A DNA stretch of 64,000 nt from Riptortus pedestris (taxonomy: Eukaryota; Arthropoda; Insecta; Hemiptera; Alydidae): contig CM032233.1 in assembly GCA_019009955.1 (NCBI GenBank), forward strand, positions 81,909,001 to 81,973,000, read 5' to 3'. The position numbers and the translations under genes are program-made. Below, piece by piece: positions 44,831 to 59,034 of this stretch; the stretch's first letter is position 1; each line of letters starts with the position of its first letter. Under the pieces are notes generated by a model. It worked only from the letters and a program-made list of their open reading frames with translations. It searched no databases and was not told where the DNA came from.

Positions 44831-47060
44831 CACTTTTATTACTTAATTTTTCTTTTATTCCCCCCTAATTTTTCTAATCATATGCCTTCCACTGTCCAGC
44901 ACATATCTTTGGGGAAAATGAATAATTTTTTTTTGCCTTATGAATTTTTTAAATATTCCTTACAATTTGTGCCTTCTGTAACTCCTCTTCAGAGGCTAAA
45001 CTTTATCAAGTTTAACAATATCAGTAAACATTTTTTTAGAACCTTAAAATATTTACAATAGTAAAAACATGTTATACTAAGTCACAATCCAAAATGAACG
45101 AAACAGTGCATACCTGAATGTTTTAGGTGGATATGTCTAGGTTGACAGCTGGACAAATAGTAAATGAAATGAAACAGAGTCATTGCATACAATGTATACA
45201 ATATATTCTCATGATAAAACAATTCATTGAATTAAATTGTTTTAACCTGCCTTGTATTTATCATTGAATCTGTTGTTTGGTCTCTTAATGGATTTCTTAA
45301 ATGAACAGATATTCTGGTATGTTATTATTCTACAAAATACTGATCATTATTGTTCGTTAATTTATACAATTGTCTTCAGTTTTAATATTATTAATGGTTG
45401 CTTGATGATATGTAATACCAATAATTAGTATTCGTATTGGTGTTTGATCACATATACTTACTTGGTATTTAAAGTGCAAAGAAACTTATTGATAGGTATT
45501 CATAACTCCCCAAATGTACCTTTTGTCTGTTGTTTGATTGCATAATGTAACTGTTATTATATTTAATATCATGACAATTCAGTTTTAGGTTTAGAAACAT
45601 GAATATTCATCTGTTATCTTGCAGAATTTCTTAAATGTATTTTTTTTAACACAGTTTATCTTGGAATTCCTACTACTATATTTTTTCAATAGTTTGAAGA
45701 AACAGTTATTTGAAATTTGAGAATGTTTGTTTACACATGCAAGAATCAAGCATCCCCTTCGTTTTGAATTGAGCTCATTAGAAATAGCTGTAAATCATTT
45801 GAACACAATTTAGAAACACCTACAGCCCTCAAAATGTTTTGTTTTTTTTTTTAAATCCTATTTTAGATTTTCTTTTTTTAGCTCATTATCTATTCCTCCT
45901 CTGCTAAAAAATTAGCCTAGAAGTTAGAATTTTGATTCTACAGGTGCTGTTGTTATTAACTTTCATAGCCATTATTCTAACAAGACACCATGATGATGAT
46001 GTTTGGTTAGGGTCTGAACAATGGAATGAAAACAAAACACTATTTCTGTTATATTTGCAGGATAGTTTGCTCTGGTGTTTATAAGTTAAGGATAGTTGGG
46101 TTTTAGCTAAACAGCTTACTAGATAACTATTTTTCGGTTCTAATGATTGTTAATTACAAAGACCTATAATTTTGTGAGTCTACTCACAGTCCCTATCCAG
46201 CGTGGGTTTCAAATCATGTACTTAAAAGTTTTTTGCTTTTTAAATTGTTTCTAGTAGTAGTAACTATGTTTATAGCCAATATTATGAGCATCATTTCCTT
46301 TATTTGCAGAATTAAACATGATATAGAGTTCTAAACTAGTGCTATTTTTGAGCAGCACTTGTTATTAATAAAAAAAATAGAAGACATGTGTGAATATAAT
46401 ACTCAAAAAGAGCTAATACAATACATTTTAATAATATTAAAACTCTTAAAAAGATAAGTACTGATAGAAAATAGTAGTACTTAATTAAGGCCTATGACAA
46501 ATAAAGACCTAACGTCTTACATTGATAATTTTAAGTGATTCAGCCAGATGTTTTAGGGATAATATATGTAGTATAAGGTTGAAAACTTTTTATGCTCATA
46601 GTATAATGCCGAGCATATAACAACTTTATATATATATTTGTGTCATGTATAAACATATAAAGATTAAGACTTCCCCATGGCAATTTCGAACCTGAATTTT
46701 TAAATTATAGTTCCTTAATATTTCATAATAATGTAACATCTTTGACTTTTTATGCATTCTTTAGTCTTACAAGGCCTAAATTAATATCCATTGGCTGTTT
46801 TAGATTGTGGAACTTGGGCTAATTTCATTTCAATCCTTTGCCTTTTTGCAAGTATTTGCGATGAAAGAATAAAAACATCTCCTAATGGCTCTTTTCATTG
46901 CCCTGACAATAAAGACTAAATAAATACTGCTTTCACAAGTTAAAGAGGAATATACCAAGATAAATCATCTTGCATCGTTATCGTCCAAAGGTTAGGAATT
47001 ATTCATATTGAATATATTTCTAAACTTTAAACTTTTTGCAAAACATGCCTATAAACAATG
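44831..47060. other. Intergenic AT-rich stretch
   Basis: No gene, RNA or repeat family recognised. Confidence 0.5.
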
Positions 47061-51286
<4,226 letters not shown>

Positions 51287-52260
51287 TATGCAGGGGCTGT
51301 ATAAACCATGTAGATTTTCCATGTGCAGTATTGTCACACTGATAACCACATTCTATCCTCTATTAATAAGCACACTAATGTAAACACGTCCTGGAATTCA
51401 CCCTGGCTAGAAAAGGGTGGCAACCTGTAGATAACCCGTCCCAATTAGCCGTAGTAGCATAAAGTAGATGTAAATAATAATAAACAAAAACTAAAGTCCT
51501 GGAATTTAAGCCACACGTAAGACAAGTAGAGATGTAATAGCTTCAAGTAAAAAATCATGAATAGAACTGGATTTTATCAAAGAGCTGAAAGGGAAAAATA
51601 TAAATAACTCATCTAGTATTTGAGTTGTAGCAACATGAAGGTAATAACAATTGTGTAAGATATAATTTGGTTGACATGATAATTAATATTTTATGATAAA
51701 TCACATGATACCAAGGATTTCATATTTCATCCCTTCACTACATCATGCACTTTCTGGTCCAAGTTTGGACACTGAACTTGCCAATTAGTTTTCAACAAAA
51801 CTTTTAAATATCCAGTATTGTAATGATCAGTTACACTACAAGCCTTACCTTACTGTAATCTTTGTTAACATTAAACATTATACTCACTATTTCTGTCCTA
51901 GTGAAAACCCTATTTTAAAATACATATATTTCAATGTGGCACATAATAACAGTTATGTATGTGGTGCATAATAACAGTTATGTATGTGGCTCATTTACGA
52001 TTTTGTATTTTATTTCTTCTCTAAACCCCCATTCCTCCTTGTCCCAATAACAAACATCCCTTAGTTTTACAATAAACATTTAAATACTAAGTTTAATAAC
52101 AATCAAAGAAAAATTGTGGCTTCTAGAGTATTTATAATGCAAATATGCATATAACCCACTTTAACTTCTGGGAATCATTATTTTCTGGACATAATAGATT
52201 CCCGAATAGCTAGATTCCCTCTCACACTGGTTCGGGAAATCATTAGTTTCCCAGTGTTTC
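51287..52260 (+). mobile_element. HINE-like decayed copy
   Basis: It starts TGCAGGGGCTGTATAAACC and GTAGATTTTCCATGTG. Internal blocks recur near 52080-52130 (ACAATCAAAGAAAAATTG), and it ends near a worn hairpin (AGATTCCCT... GGGAAATCAT) about 52210-52250. A 23-bp tandem repeat lies at 51937-51985, and a SINE tail is inserted at about 51400-51495. Confidence 0.55.
51400..51490 (+). mobile_element. SINE 3' half
   Basis: The segment ACCTGTAGATAACCCGTCCC, then AATTAGCCGTAGTAGCATAA and TGTAAATAATAATAA matches the 3' part of the SINE at 59430-59608. Confidence 0.6.
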
Positions 52261-53179
52261 CAAACTCAAGACCACAATTTCATGTTATAAAGCTAAACTA
52301 AATTTAAAAAAAGCAAAACTAAAATAAAGAGGATAGTAATATGGCAAAGAGTGATTTAGAAAAGGCAGTAAAACAAAAATGTATTTATCAAAAATGTACA
52401 ATTCATTAATCTTTAGTTAATTAAAATGGAATAATTTCTTCATTGTAGCTCAAAATAAACAGGCAGATCTTTGACCTGAAATAAAATAAAAAAATATATT
52501 TTAATGTAAGTATAAAATACACAATCAGCTAAAAAAAAAGAACAAAACATGCCTTGTAAAACAAAACTTGATAATTTTTTTTTTTTAACTCGAATAGTTG
52601 AAATATTAAAATAATTGGCAATTTAAAAAAATTCCTTGCTATTAAGAGCGAATACTAGAATTTTGTATCATGTACCACCTTATATAACTAACTAACAAAT
52701 TGAATGATAATTAACTCCACAGGGTGTTCAGCATAAGATCACTGAAAACCAGTAATTGATTCTAACCATAATTTGCAGCAACCCATAATTTATAATTCAT
52801 ATAAAATTATGAATGCCTCATTTATTTGGCAGATATTTTGGATTTTGTAGTTGTTTCTATTGGTGTTATAGTTCTTTATCCATCTATAGCTTATAATTAT
52901 AATGTTTCAATTAATGGAAAACTGTAACTTAGACTGGGAATAAATTTTACTCAACTCCACTTATCTTTATAAATATTTTAAGTTTTCTTTTTTCCGGAAA
53001 ATAGGGGGAAACAATCTTCTTGATAGACAGAGAGTGATTATTCTGAATCAGCCTAGGTGTGACTATCCATTAAATTTAAAGGGAAGTAAAGGTCCTACAG
53101 GAATATACTATTTTATTAGCATATTACTTTAACGTAAAAGTGTTGGGGGTATGAAAAGTTGTGACATCCCCATTATGTT

Positions 53180-54270
53180 GTGGTTATTAATTTTGAATTT
53201 AGGGTTGTGTTGCCAAGAAACAGACTTTTTTCATCTTGGAAACAAGTAAAAGTATCAGAAATTTATGAAATAACAAATTCAACTGAAGAGGACTGGAGGA
53301 AACTTTGGGTGAAATGCAGTTTAATCCCACCCTTGTTACGTCACCGTTCGCCATCTTGCTTCGTCACCTTATGCCATCTTGCTTTTTTTACTAACGTGTC
53401 TTCGGATTTCCGAAGTGCTTACGCATTCATTTCATTTCCACTTTAATGATCCAACAAATTAAGTGTGTTAAAAAAGATAAAGTTAAAATTAAAGTCCCCA
53501 CCCTTGGTGTAAATGACCGATGACGTATTTTGGAAATTTTTAAATGTGGTCACTGAAGTCTATCCTCCGCAATCTAAGGATCCACCAAATTAAGTGTGTT
53601 AAAAAAGATAAAGTTAGAAAAACAAAATGAGTGCGGTCGCCATTTTCGGAAGTGCGCCACCAAGGGGGGATTAAACTGCATTTTCACCGAAAGTTTTACA
53701 AACTAACGAATGTAAATTTGAAATTTTTAGCTACAGAGGAAGACATTAAGGCATTGGCCTAGATAAAAGTACTTATATAATTATTTATAGCAAACTTTGA
53801 AGCATGGTGAAGGAAGAACAATAGTTTGGAGTTGTTTTTCTGAATCTGGGCTGAGGGGTTTAATACTAATAAGGAAAGTGGTAGCTAAAAATATCTCAGT
53901 ACCCACACACAATACGCAATACCATCTGGGCTGAGGTTTGCAAAACTAGTAATTGTTTTTCGAAATGATGACAAAGCACACAAACAGATCTATAAAATAG
54001 AATTATGCAAGAAATGAAGAAGAAAATTGAATAAAATATATGAATAGCTCCCTCACAGTCAATCTCATAGAACATTTGTGGGAATAGCTATATAGGAAAT
54101 TGGTTGAAAGGCAACCAAATTCTCTAGATTCTCTAAGTACCAAAAGAACAATGGGAATAAATTTCCCCCGTGTGTTAAAAGGAATAACACCTCCTTACTA
54201 ATTTCTAGCATTAAAGGCAGATTGCTCAGCCCCAAAAGATATTAATTTTTGGCTTGATATATTTATATTT
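53180..54270 (+). pseudogene. Tc1-like transposase relic split by a MITE
   Basis: Pieces in shifting frames follow the Tc1 order: NSTEEDWRK before the MITE, then after it TNECKFEIF, KHGEGRTIVWSCFSESGL, a DDKHT-like segment and NLIEHLWE. This matches W-DES-FE-F, VKHGGG-VMVWGCFS, QDNDPKH and NPIEHLW of Tc1 transposases. It is dead through many indels. Confidence 0.75.
53303..53693. mobile_element. 391-bp MITE inserted in the Tc1 relic
   Basis: Inverted ends of about 27 bp read CTTTGGGTGAAATGCAG and TTTAATCCC at the left, and their complement at the right (GGGATTAAACTGC, ATTTTCACCGAAAG). A 33-bp motif (AAATTAAGTGTGTTAAAAAA...) occurs twice inside, near 53455 and 53587. It falls between the WRK and V/L-x-T-N-E codons of the transposase. 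Confidence 0.75.
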
Positions 54271-55365
54271 GATACTAGTGTAACACAATAATATTTTTGG
54301 AATTTTTTTAACTAAATACAATATTTGTTGTACAAGTATCCTAATGTTTGCTTCTCCTCCCAGATTAAATGATTTCAAGTACAACTTCATTCAAATACAT
54401 CATCACAGTCTTTAAACTTTTTAGAAATTCTTAATTATCAAAAAATAAATTGTATTACTATATTTGCAAACAATTACAAACTTTTCGAGTAAAAATAAGT
54501 AAATAAGTCTCCAAACGTTAATGCCATTAACAAGATTTTTACTTTAGTAATACAGAAGAAATTTACTATAACATATGACAGGAGGAACAGTAAGATGATA
54601 TTTCCATAACTCATATAAACACTATTCAATAATTTAGAGCCAAATTTTAGTAATAACATAACAATTGAATAAGGATATATTCAACAAGCCACTGATTTAC
54701 TAATGATTTTTTTTAAAAAAACAAATTTGGTTACTGTAAGAGGATTATAGTATATTTACCCCTCAAACAATCATGTGAGTACTTAATAGGTAAAAAAATA
54801 CAATACTAACATAATTAAAGTAATATTTTTGATAAGGGCTCATGCTTCATAAGAACCTAGGATGCAGCATGGCTTGTGAAATGTAACAAGTTGTAAAGTC
54901 AATTCAGACTGTTTGTTCTTTCTCATTTCTCCTTGTGCATAATTTTTCAAAAAGGGGTAAGGAAGGTATTAAACCTTGTCAAGGGCAATTTTTTAACACT
55001 AAATATCGGAAATCTTTTTCATGAAATAACTATATTTAGAGACTATACTTCTATGTGTTCAAATACTTTTGAGATCTGCAATTAGTGGCAGTGGATCTCA
55101 AAGTAACTGTTTAAACTAATTATAGTTGCTAAAAATGAAATTTTTACAAAAGCAAATTTACTACTCCCATTCTATGCAATATGAAACTGACCAGAAATAG
55201 TTGTCTTGTGGCATAGTATATTTTACTAAGGCTTCAAATCCTGAATTTAAAGAGTAAAAGAAACCCAGTAAGTAAATAATAATCCCAAACATTGGGCAGT
55301 AAGATAAGACAATATACAGCTACTCAATTGCTTTCTGCTATATGTACTTACATAATCATTATAAA
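54271..55365. other. Intergenic stretch 3' of NOP10
   Basis: AT-rich sequence; nothing recognised apart from being downstream of NOP10. Confidence 0.5.
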
Positions 55366-55575
55366 TCAGTCTGCTTTCTTCTCTTCAGTACCGTCATTCT
55401 GTTGCATTGGTAACAGGCCAAATCGCCTTTTAATTCTTATCCTTTGCAGAGAATAAGGATCCTTGGGGCTGAAACGTGCTGGATGGGCGGACAAAGTCTG
55501 CTCACCAGTCGGAGACAATATACTAAGGGTATATACCCTATTCCCTTGCTCATCTAGGTAGTAACGCAAAAGCAT
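55366..55575 (-). CDS. NOP10: NOP10, H/ACA ribonucleoprotein subunit 3 (69 aa, single exon)
   Basis: Nop10 is one of the four core proteins of box H/ACA snoRNPs and also of telomerase RNP where present. It packs against the catalytic pseudouridine synthase (dyskerin/Cbf5) in the nucleolus, helping rRNA and snRNA pseudouridylation. The complete ORF shows the family in order: [15 protein letters not shown] (N-terminal beta-hairpin), the invariant [13 protein letters not shown] linker, and the basic helix [12 protein letters not shown]. The length is 69 aa against about 64 in other animals; the extra residues are an acidic/basic C-terminal tail ([10 protein letters not shown]). The gene is intronless here, on the opposite strand from both neighbours, and head-to-head with SCYL1 across about 3.3 kb of repeat-rich DNA. 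No in-frame break is seen, so this looks like the functional gene rather than a retrocopy; no poly(A) relic was recognised. Confidence 0.95.
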   Translation of the reverse strand: MLLRYYLDEQGNRVYTLSILSPTGEQTLSAHPARFSPKDPYSLQRIRIKRRFGLLPMQQNDGTEEKKAD

Positions 55576-56063
55576 GTTTGTAAAGCAATGCCCTGTTCAA
55601 AGCTTTTAAAGTCCCCTTACTTTCCCAGCGGTCGTTCTAGAACGGTTAGTTACAATCCTCAAGCGTTTAGGGCGACCTCTATGTATGAACGACCCTACTG
55701 CAACACGTGAAAACTTGCAGACGCGAACTTAAAATGTTCCGCCTAAAACACAAAACAACATTTTATCTGTGTTTAAATAAAAATAGATATAGATAGATAA
55801 ATATATAATCCTGAATTATATTGCACAGCAATAGCAACTGCTATACCACCTAAATTGACCATTTTAATCGTCGTTTAAATTAACAGTAGCTTACATTTCA
55901 TCATCAAACACACATAGCATCATAAAATTCATCCTTTATACCGCTGTTTCTTCCAATTCATATATTTTCTGATCGTGAGTCTTTTTTGTGTGCATTCAAA
56001 TGTCTTTGTTGACAAATTTATAATATAAATTAAAATATTTTACAGCTATATATTAGTTCCCTT

Positions 56064-56400
56064 CATCAGAGCTAACAGTAAATAAAAATCAACAAGTGTA
56101 AGAACTTTGTGAAAAATAGTGAAACTGAATATTTTAGCAATGCCATAAATCACAAAAACAATTTTTAAAATGTGACAGTGACAACAACTTTTCTCTGTCA
56201 CATGTTACATGTTAAAAAAAGTTTTTGAGATTTATGACCATTACTAAAAAATTCTGTTTCACTATTTTTTACAAATTCCTTACACTTGTTGGTTATGTTA
56301 ATTGTTAGCTCTGAAGATTGGAACCAATGGTGCCTGAAACTCTCATCATAATAAATAAAGGCCTCTATTTGAAGAATTGACAATTTAAAGCCGTTACCCA
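56064..56400. repeat. Foldback with Penelope-terminus-like sequence
   Basis: 56064-56160 and 56210-56315 are imperfect inverted arms (CAGAGCTAACAGTAAAT and its counterpart TGTTAGCTCTG). The right side continues CTCTGAAGATTGGAACCAAT, GGTGCCTGAAACTCTC and AATAAATAAAGG. This is the CTGANGA...GAAAC hammerhead-type pattern of Penelope-like element termini. The arrangement matches the palindrome at 10.5 kb. Confidence 0.5.
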
Positions 56401-56598
56401 ACCATCCTCTCCTAATATTTTACAGTTACTATAGCAAGAGTATTATCCTAACGTTGGCAGGTTTTATTTTTGTCTAACGAAATGCTCATAAAATCTATCC
56501 CCTGCTTAAAATGCAAGACATAACGCCCAGAACGTTGTACCATAGTTTGGAATACTATATACATTGTTGAAACTTTCGTGCGAAATTGAAGCAATAGG

Positions 56599-57135
56599 CC
56601 AGGTATGGGCAACCTTTGGCATGTTGCGGGCAAATCTTTAGTGTGCAAATTCATTCGCGGACCGCTTTTAAAAGTGGTGCATTTTAAAGTAGTGTTCATA
56701 ATTTTTAACGATATATATCCGACATGAAATTATATGACAGTGTAATTATAATACGATTTTATTAAAATAACAAAATGAAATGAAAAAAAAAATAGGTACA
56801 ACATTATGATTAAAACGTAAAATTTGTAATTATTACAAACAACGAAAGTTAAATAGCGACATCAAAATCAATGAGACACTTGAACTTGAATTTGGGAAAC
56901 TAATCCATCCATGTTTGGATTAATTCCACTGATACAAAGACGTAAAGAATTTTCCAAATTAGGATGTTTTGATTTATTAACATTCATCATTGAAAAGAAC
57001 TGTTCGCATTTATAAGTACAGTCAAACACACAAATCTCTCCTGATCTTCCTCATTTGGAGTAAGTAGTGTAATATTTTTGTTTAATTGGGTTTATCAAAA
57101 TGTCTCACGGCCCGGTTGTTGCCCAAATGTGCATT
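56599..57135. mobile_element. hAT-family element, truncated
   Basis: The left end CCAGGTATGGGCAACCTTTG and the right end (complement of CACATTTGGGCAACAACCGG) resemble the CAG-G-TGGGCAAC type inverted ends of hAT elements. Between them lies the transposase C-terminus on the minus strand. The 8-bp target duplication could not be confirmed. Confidence 0.6.
56868..57021 (-). pseudogene. hAT transposase C-terminal fragment
   Basis: It reads CTYKCEQFFSMMNVNKSKHP, then NSLRLCISGINPNMDGLVSQ and a stop. This matches the hAT dimerisation tail (CE-FS-MN--KS-HR----HL---LRI----I-PDI--LV). About 50 codons remain. Confidence 0.75.
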
Positions 57136-57619
57136 AAGCTAATATTATTTTATTAATTACTATTTTTAGACAAAACTCTATTAAAAATACAAATTATTCA
57201 AAAAAAGTTTTACGGTTCTAAATTCACCTTCAAAATTAATAAAACACTGTATACAGCAGTTTGCCGTAGTCAATTTCTTTACAAAAAATATTATAGAAAC
57301 AATTTATTATTTACGGCTTTTGTTTTTATGCCAATAATTATTAGTTATATATTGACAGATAAACGTGTGCCACAAAAGAAGCAGACGCTTTGTATAATGC
57401 TAGTATTTCGGTCTTCAATTCTATTTATATTTTGCAGGTCTCTAAGTTTGTTGGCTGACCACTTGTTTTAAAGTGTCTATATCTAAAGACAGTTGAAGAC
57501 TCATATTCCCGCATGGCCTATCTCAGACCCGATATTTTATTTTCAAAACACCTAAATTTATTAAAAGCAATAGACTGTGATATTAAGTTTAATTTTCATA
57601 ATCTTATCTCCATTTTTTA

Positions 57620-57620
<1 letters not shown>

Positions 57621-57681
<61 letters not shown>
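57621..57681. repeat. TA microsatellite
   Basis: A run of about 55 bp of pure TA. Confidence 0.95.
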
Positions 57682-57685
<4 letters not shown>

Positions 57686-57904
57686 ATATAAAAAATTGTT
57701 AAAAGTTTTGACAAAATGCACATATAATGCAAATATGCATGGGATGTGCAGAAAAATAAAATCCCTCCACATAGGGTTACTATGTAGAGGAAATACGTAA
57801 AAAAAAAAAAAAAAAAATACACTTGGAGTCATTTACTTTTTACTAAAGAGGAAAAGGAAGATGCTCTTGATGTGGTGAAACGGGTTGTCATAAATAAACA
57901 TTTA

Positions 57905-58085
57905 ATGCTGGAAGACTACTACGTCTTTCTTTCCTCACGATAAGAAAATATCCTAACTATGTCCCAACGATACAGACTTTATAAGATGAATATGTGGAGG
58001 ACTTATATAAAAGTTAATGCTTTCGGAGGAAGGGATTCTGGGAGGGAGGTGGCTAGTTCCCTGGGGAAGGTAGTTCAGTTTTTAC
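57905..58085 (+). repeat. Repeat unit also present inverted at 60330-60480
   Basis: TACAGACTTTATAAGATGAA and AATGCTTTCGGAGGAAG ... GGCTAGTTCCCTGGGGAAG recur in reverse orientation at 60334-60480. Both copies sit next to Jockey-like RT fragments, so they belong to the same retrotransposon. Confidence 0.65.
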
Positions 58086-58309
58086 GATCATTGAATCATT
58101 CCTATATCTTTCTTTTCCTTTATTGCTGGGCCATGCAACATCAATCACTAAACTCTATACTGTTCTTATTGTCCCTAAAATCCCAATTAAACTTTTCTAA
58201 AAATGTTAATACTCTTCTTGAAGAACATTTGAATCACTTGTTCTCTAGTTCTTTGGGTATTTTCCTTCACTCAGAAAAATGACAAGCCTGTTAAACCTTT
58301 CCATCTTCC

Positions 58310-58560
58310 CTCATCCTATTTTTGTTGTTATTACTCCTCGTTACAATTTGTAAATTGTTCTAGAATCTCATTTTTTACCACCTATATCCTATAACAGTTG
58401 CTATCATCTCATTTTGGCTTCAGAAAAATTTACTGAAGAATTCACCAGTGATATTAGATTGAAGACTTTGTCCTCATCCTTTGAGAATAAGCAATACTGC
58501 TACAGTGTTTTTTCTTGATATTGAACAGGTTTTTGATCAAGTGTTTCGTGGGGACTTAAG
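58310..58560 (+). pseudogene. Jockey-like RT fragment upstream of SCYL1
   Basis: Frameshifted sequence encodes YPI/YNSCYH-type and SEKFTEEF segments, then a segment equivalent to NTAT-FLLDI-Q-FDQVF. This corresponds to the RT block with the catalytic-site strand (FLDIEKAFDRVWH). It is closely similar to 60490-60790. It ends 370 bp before the SCYL1 start codon. Confidence 0.6.
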
Positions 58561-58929
58561 TTTAAAAAAAAAAAAAAGAGTGTCTATGCTCTATCTATTT
58601 AAATGTAGAGTCTTACATGAGATTTAATGTTGGTATAGATTAATGGTACTTCTTCCCCTCTAATTTCGGAAGAAACTTGACATTTCTCATGAAATTTTAA
58701 GTTTTCCAGAAAAACAATGTGGATAGATTGGTTTAAAATCAATTAAATACCCCTTTTCCTCTGATTGAAGTGACTTTACATCAATTAGATTTACAATTGA
58801 TGTAATGTACCCAAAGAGAATTCTTCAAAGGAACTTTCGGGTTCGTTGGTGAAACCACTTAACCTTTTCTTATCAACGTGAATGGGGGCAATTTAAATAT
58901 TGTTGTGGTATTTATTAATTTTTTGCACA

Positions 58930-59034
58930 ATGTGGAGTTTTTTCTCAAAGGAGTCATTCCCTTATGAAATAGGTGAAAAGGAGACTAGTGTTGTTGGTTA
59001 TTCTGTTTTTAATTTGTACAAAGGTGTGCGGAAG
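58930..59034 (+). CDS. SCYL1: SCYL1 coding exon 1 (start codon)
   Basis: This exon is 35 codons, beginning at ATG in CACAATGTGG and ending AAG/gtaatc. An in-frame ATG lies 30 bp upstream (58900), but it would add a leader absent from the family. MW at the start is the conserved SCYL1 N-terminus, so 58930 is chosen. It joins in frame with exon 2 to read KGVRK/GTGQTVSIF. Confidence 0.9.

Noticed and set aside
52197..52250. Independent terminator-like hairpin
   Set aside because: Its GGGAAATCAT and GATTCCCT pieces and position are explained as a worn HINE-like 3' hairpin.
53320..53446. The distal part of the ORF at 53180-53446
   Set aside because: Only the first portion is Tc1-like; from 53303 the frame runs into MITE sequence, so it is not a single protein.
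58900..58929. Upstream in-frame ATG as SCYL1 start
   Set aside because: It would add MLWYLLIFCT before the conserved MW start; family members begin at the Met of 58930.
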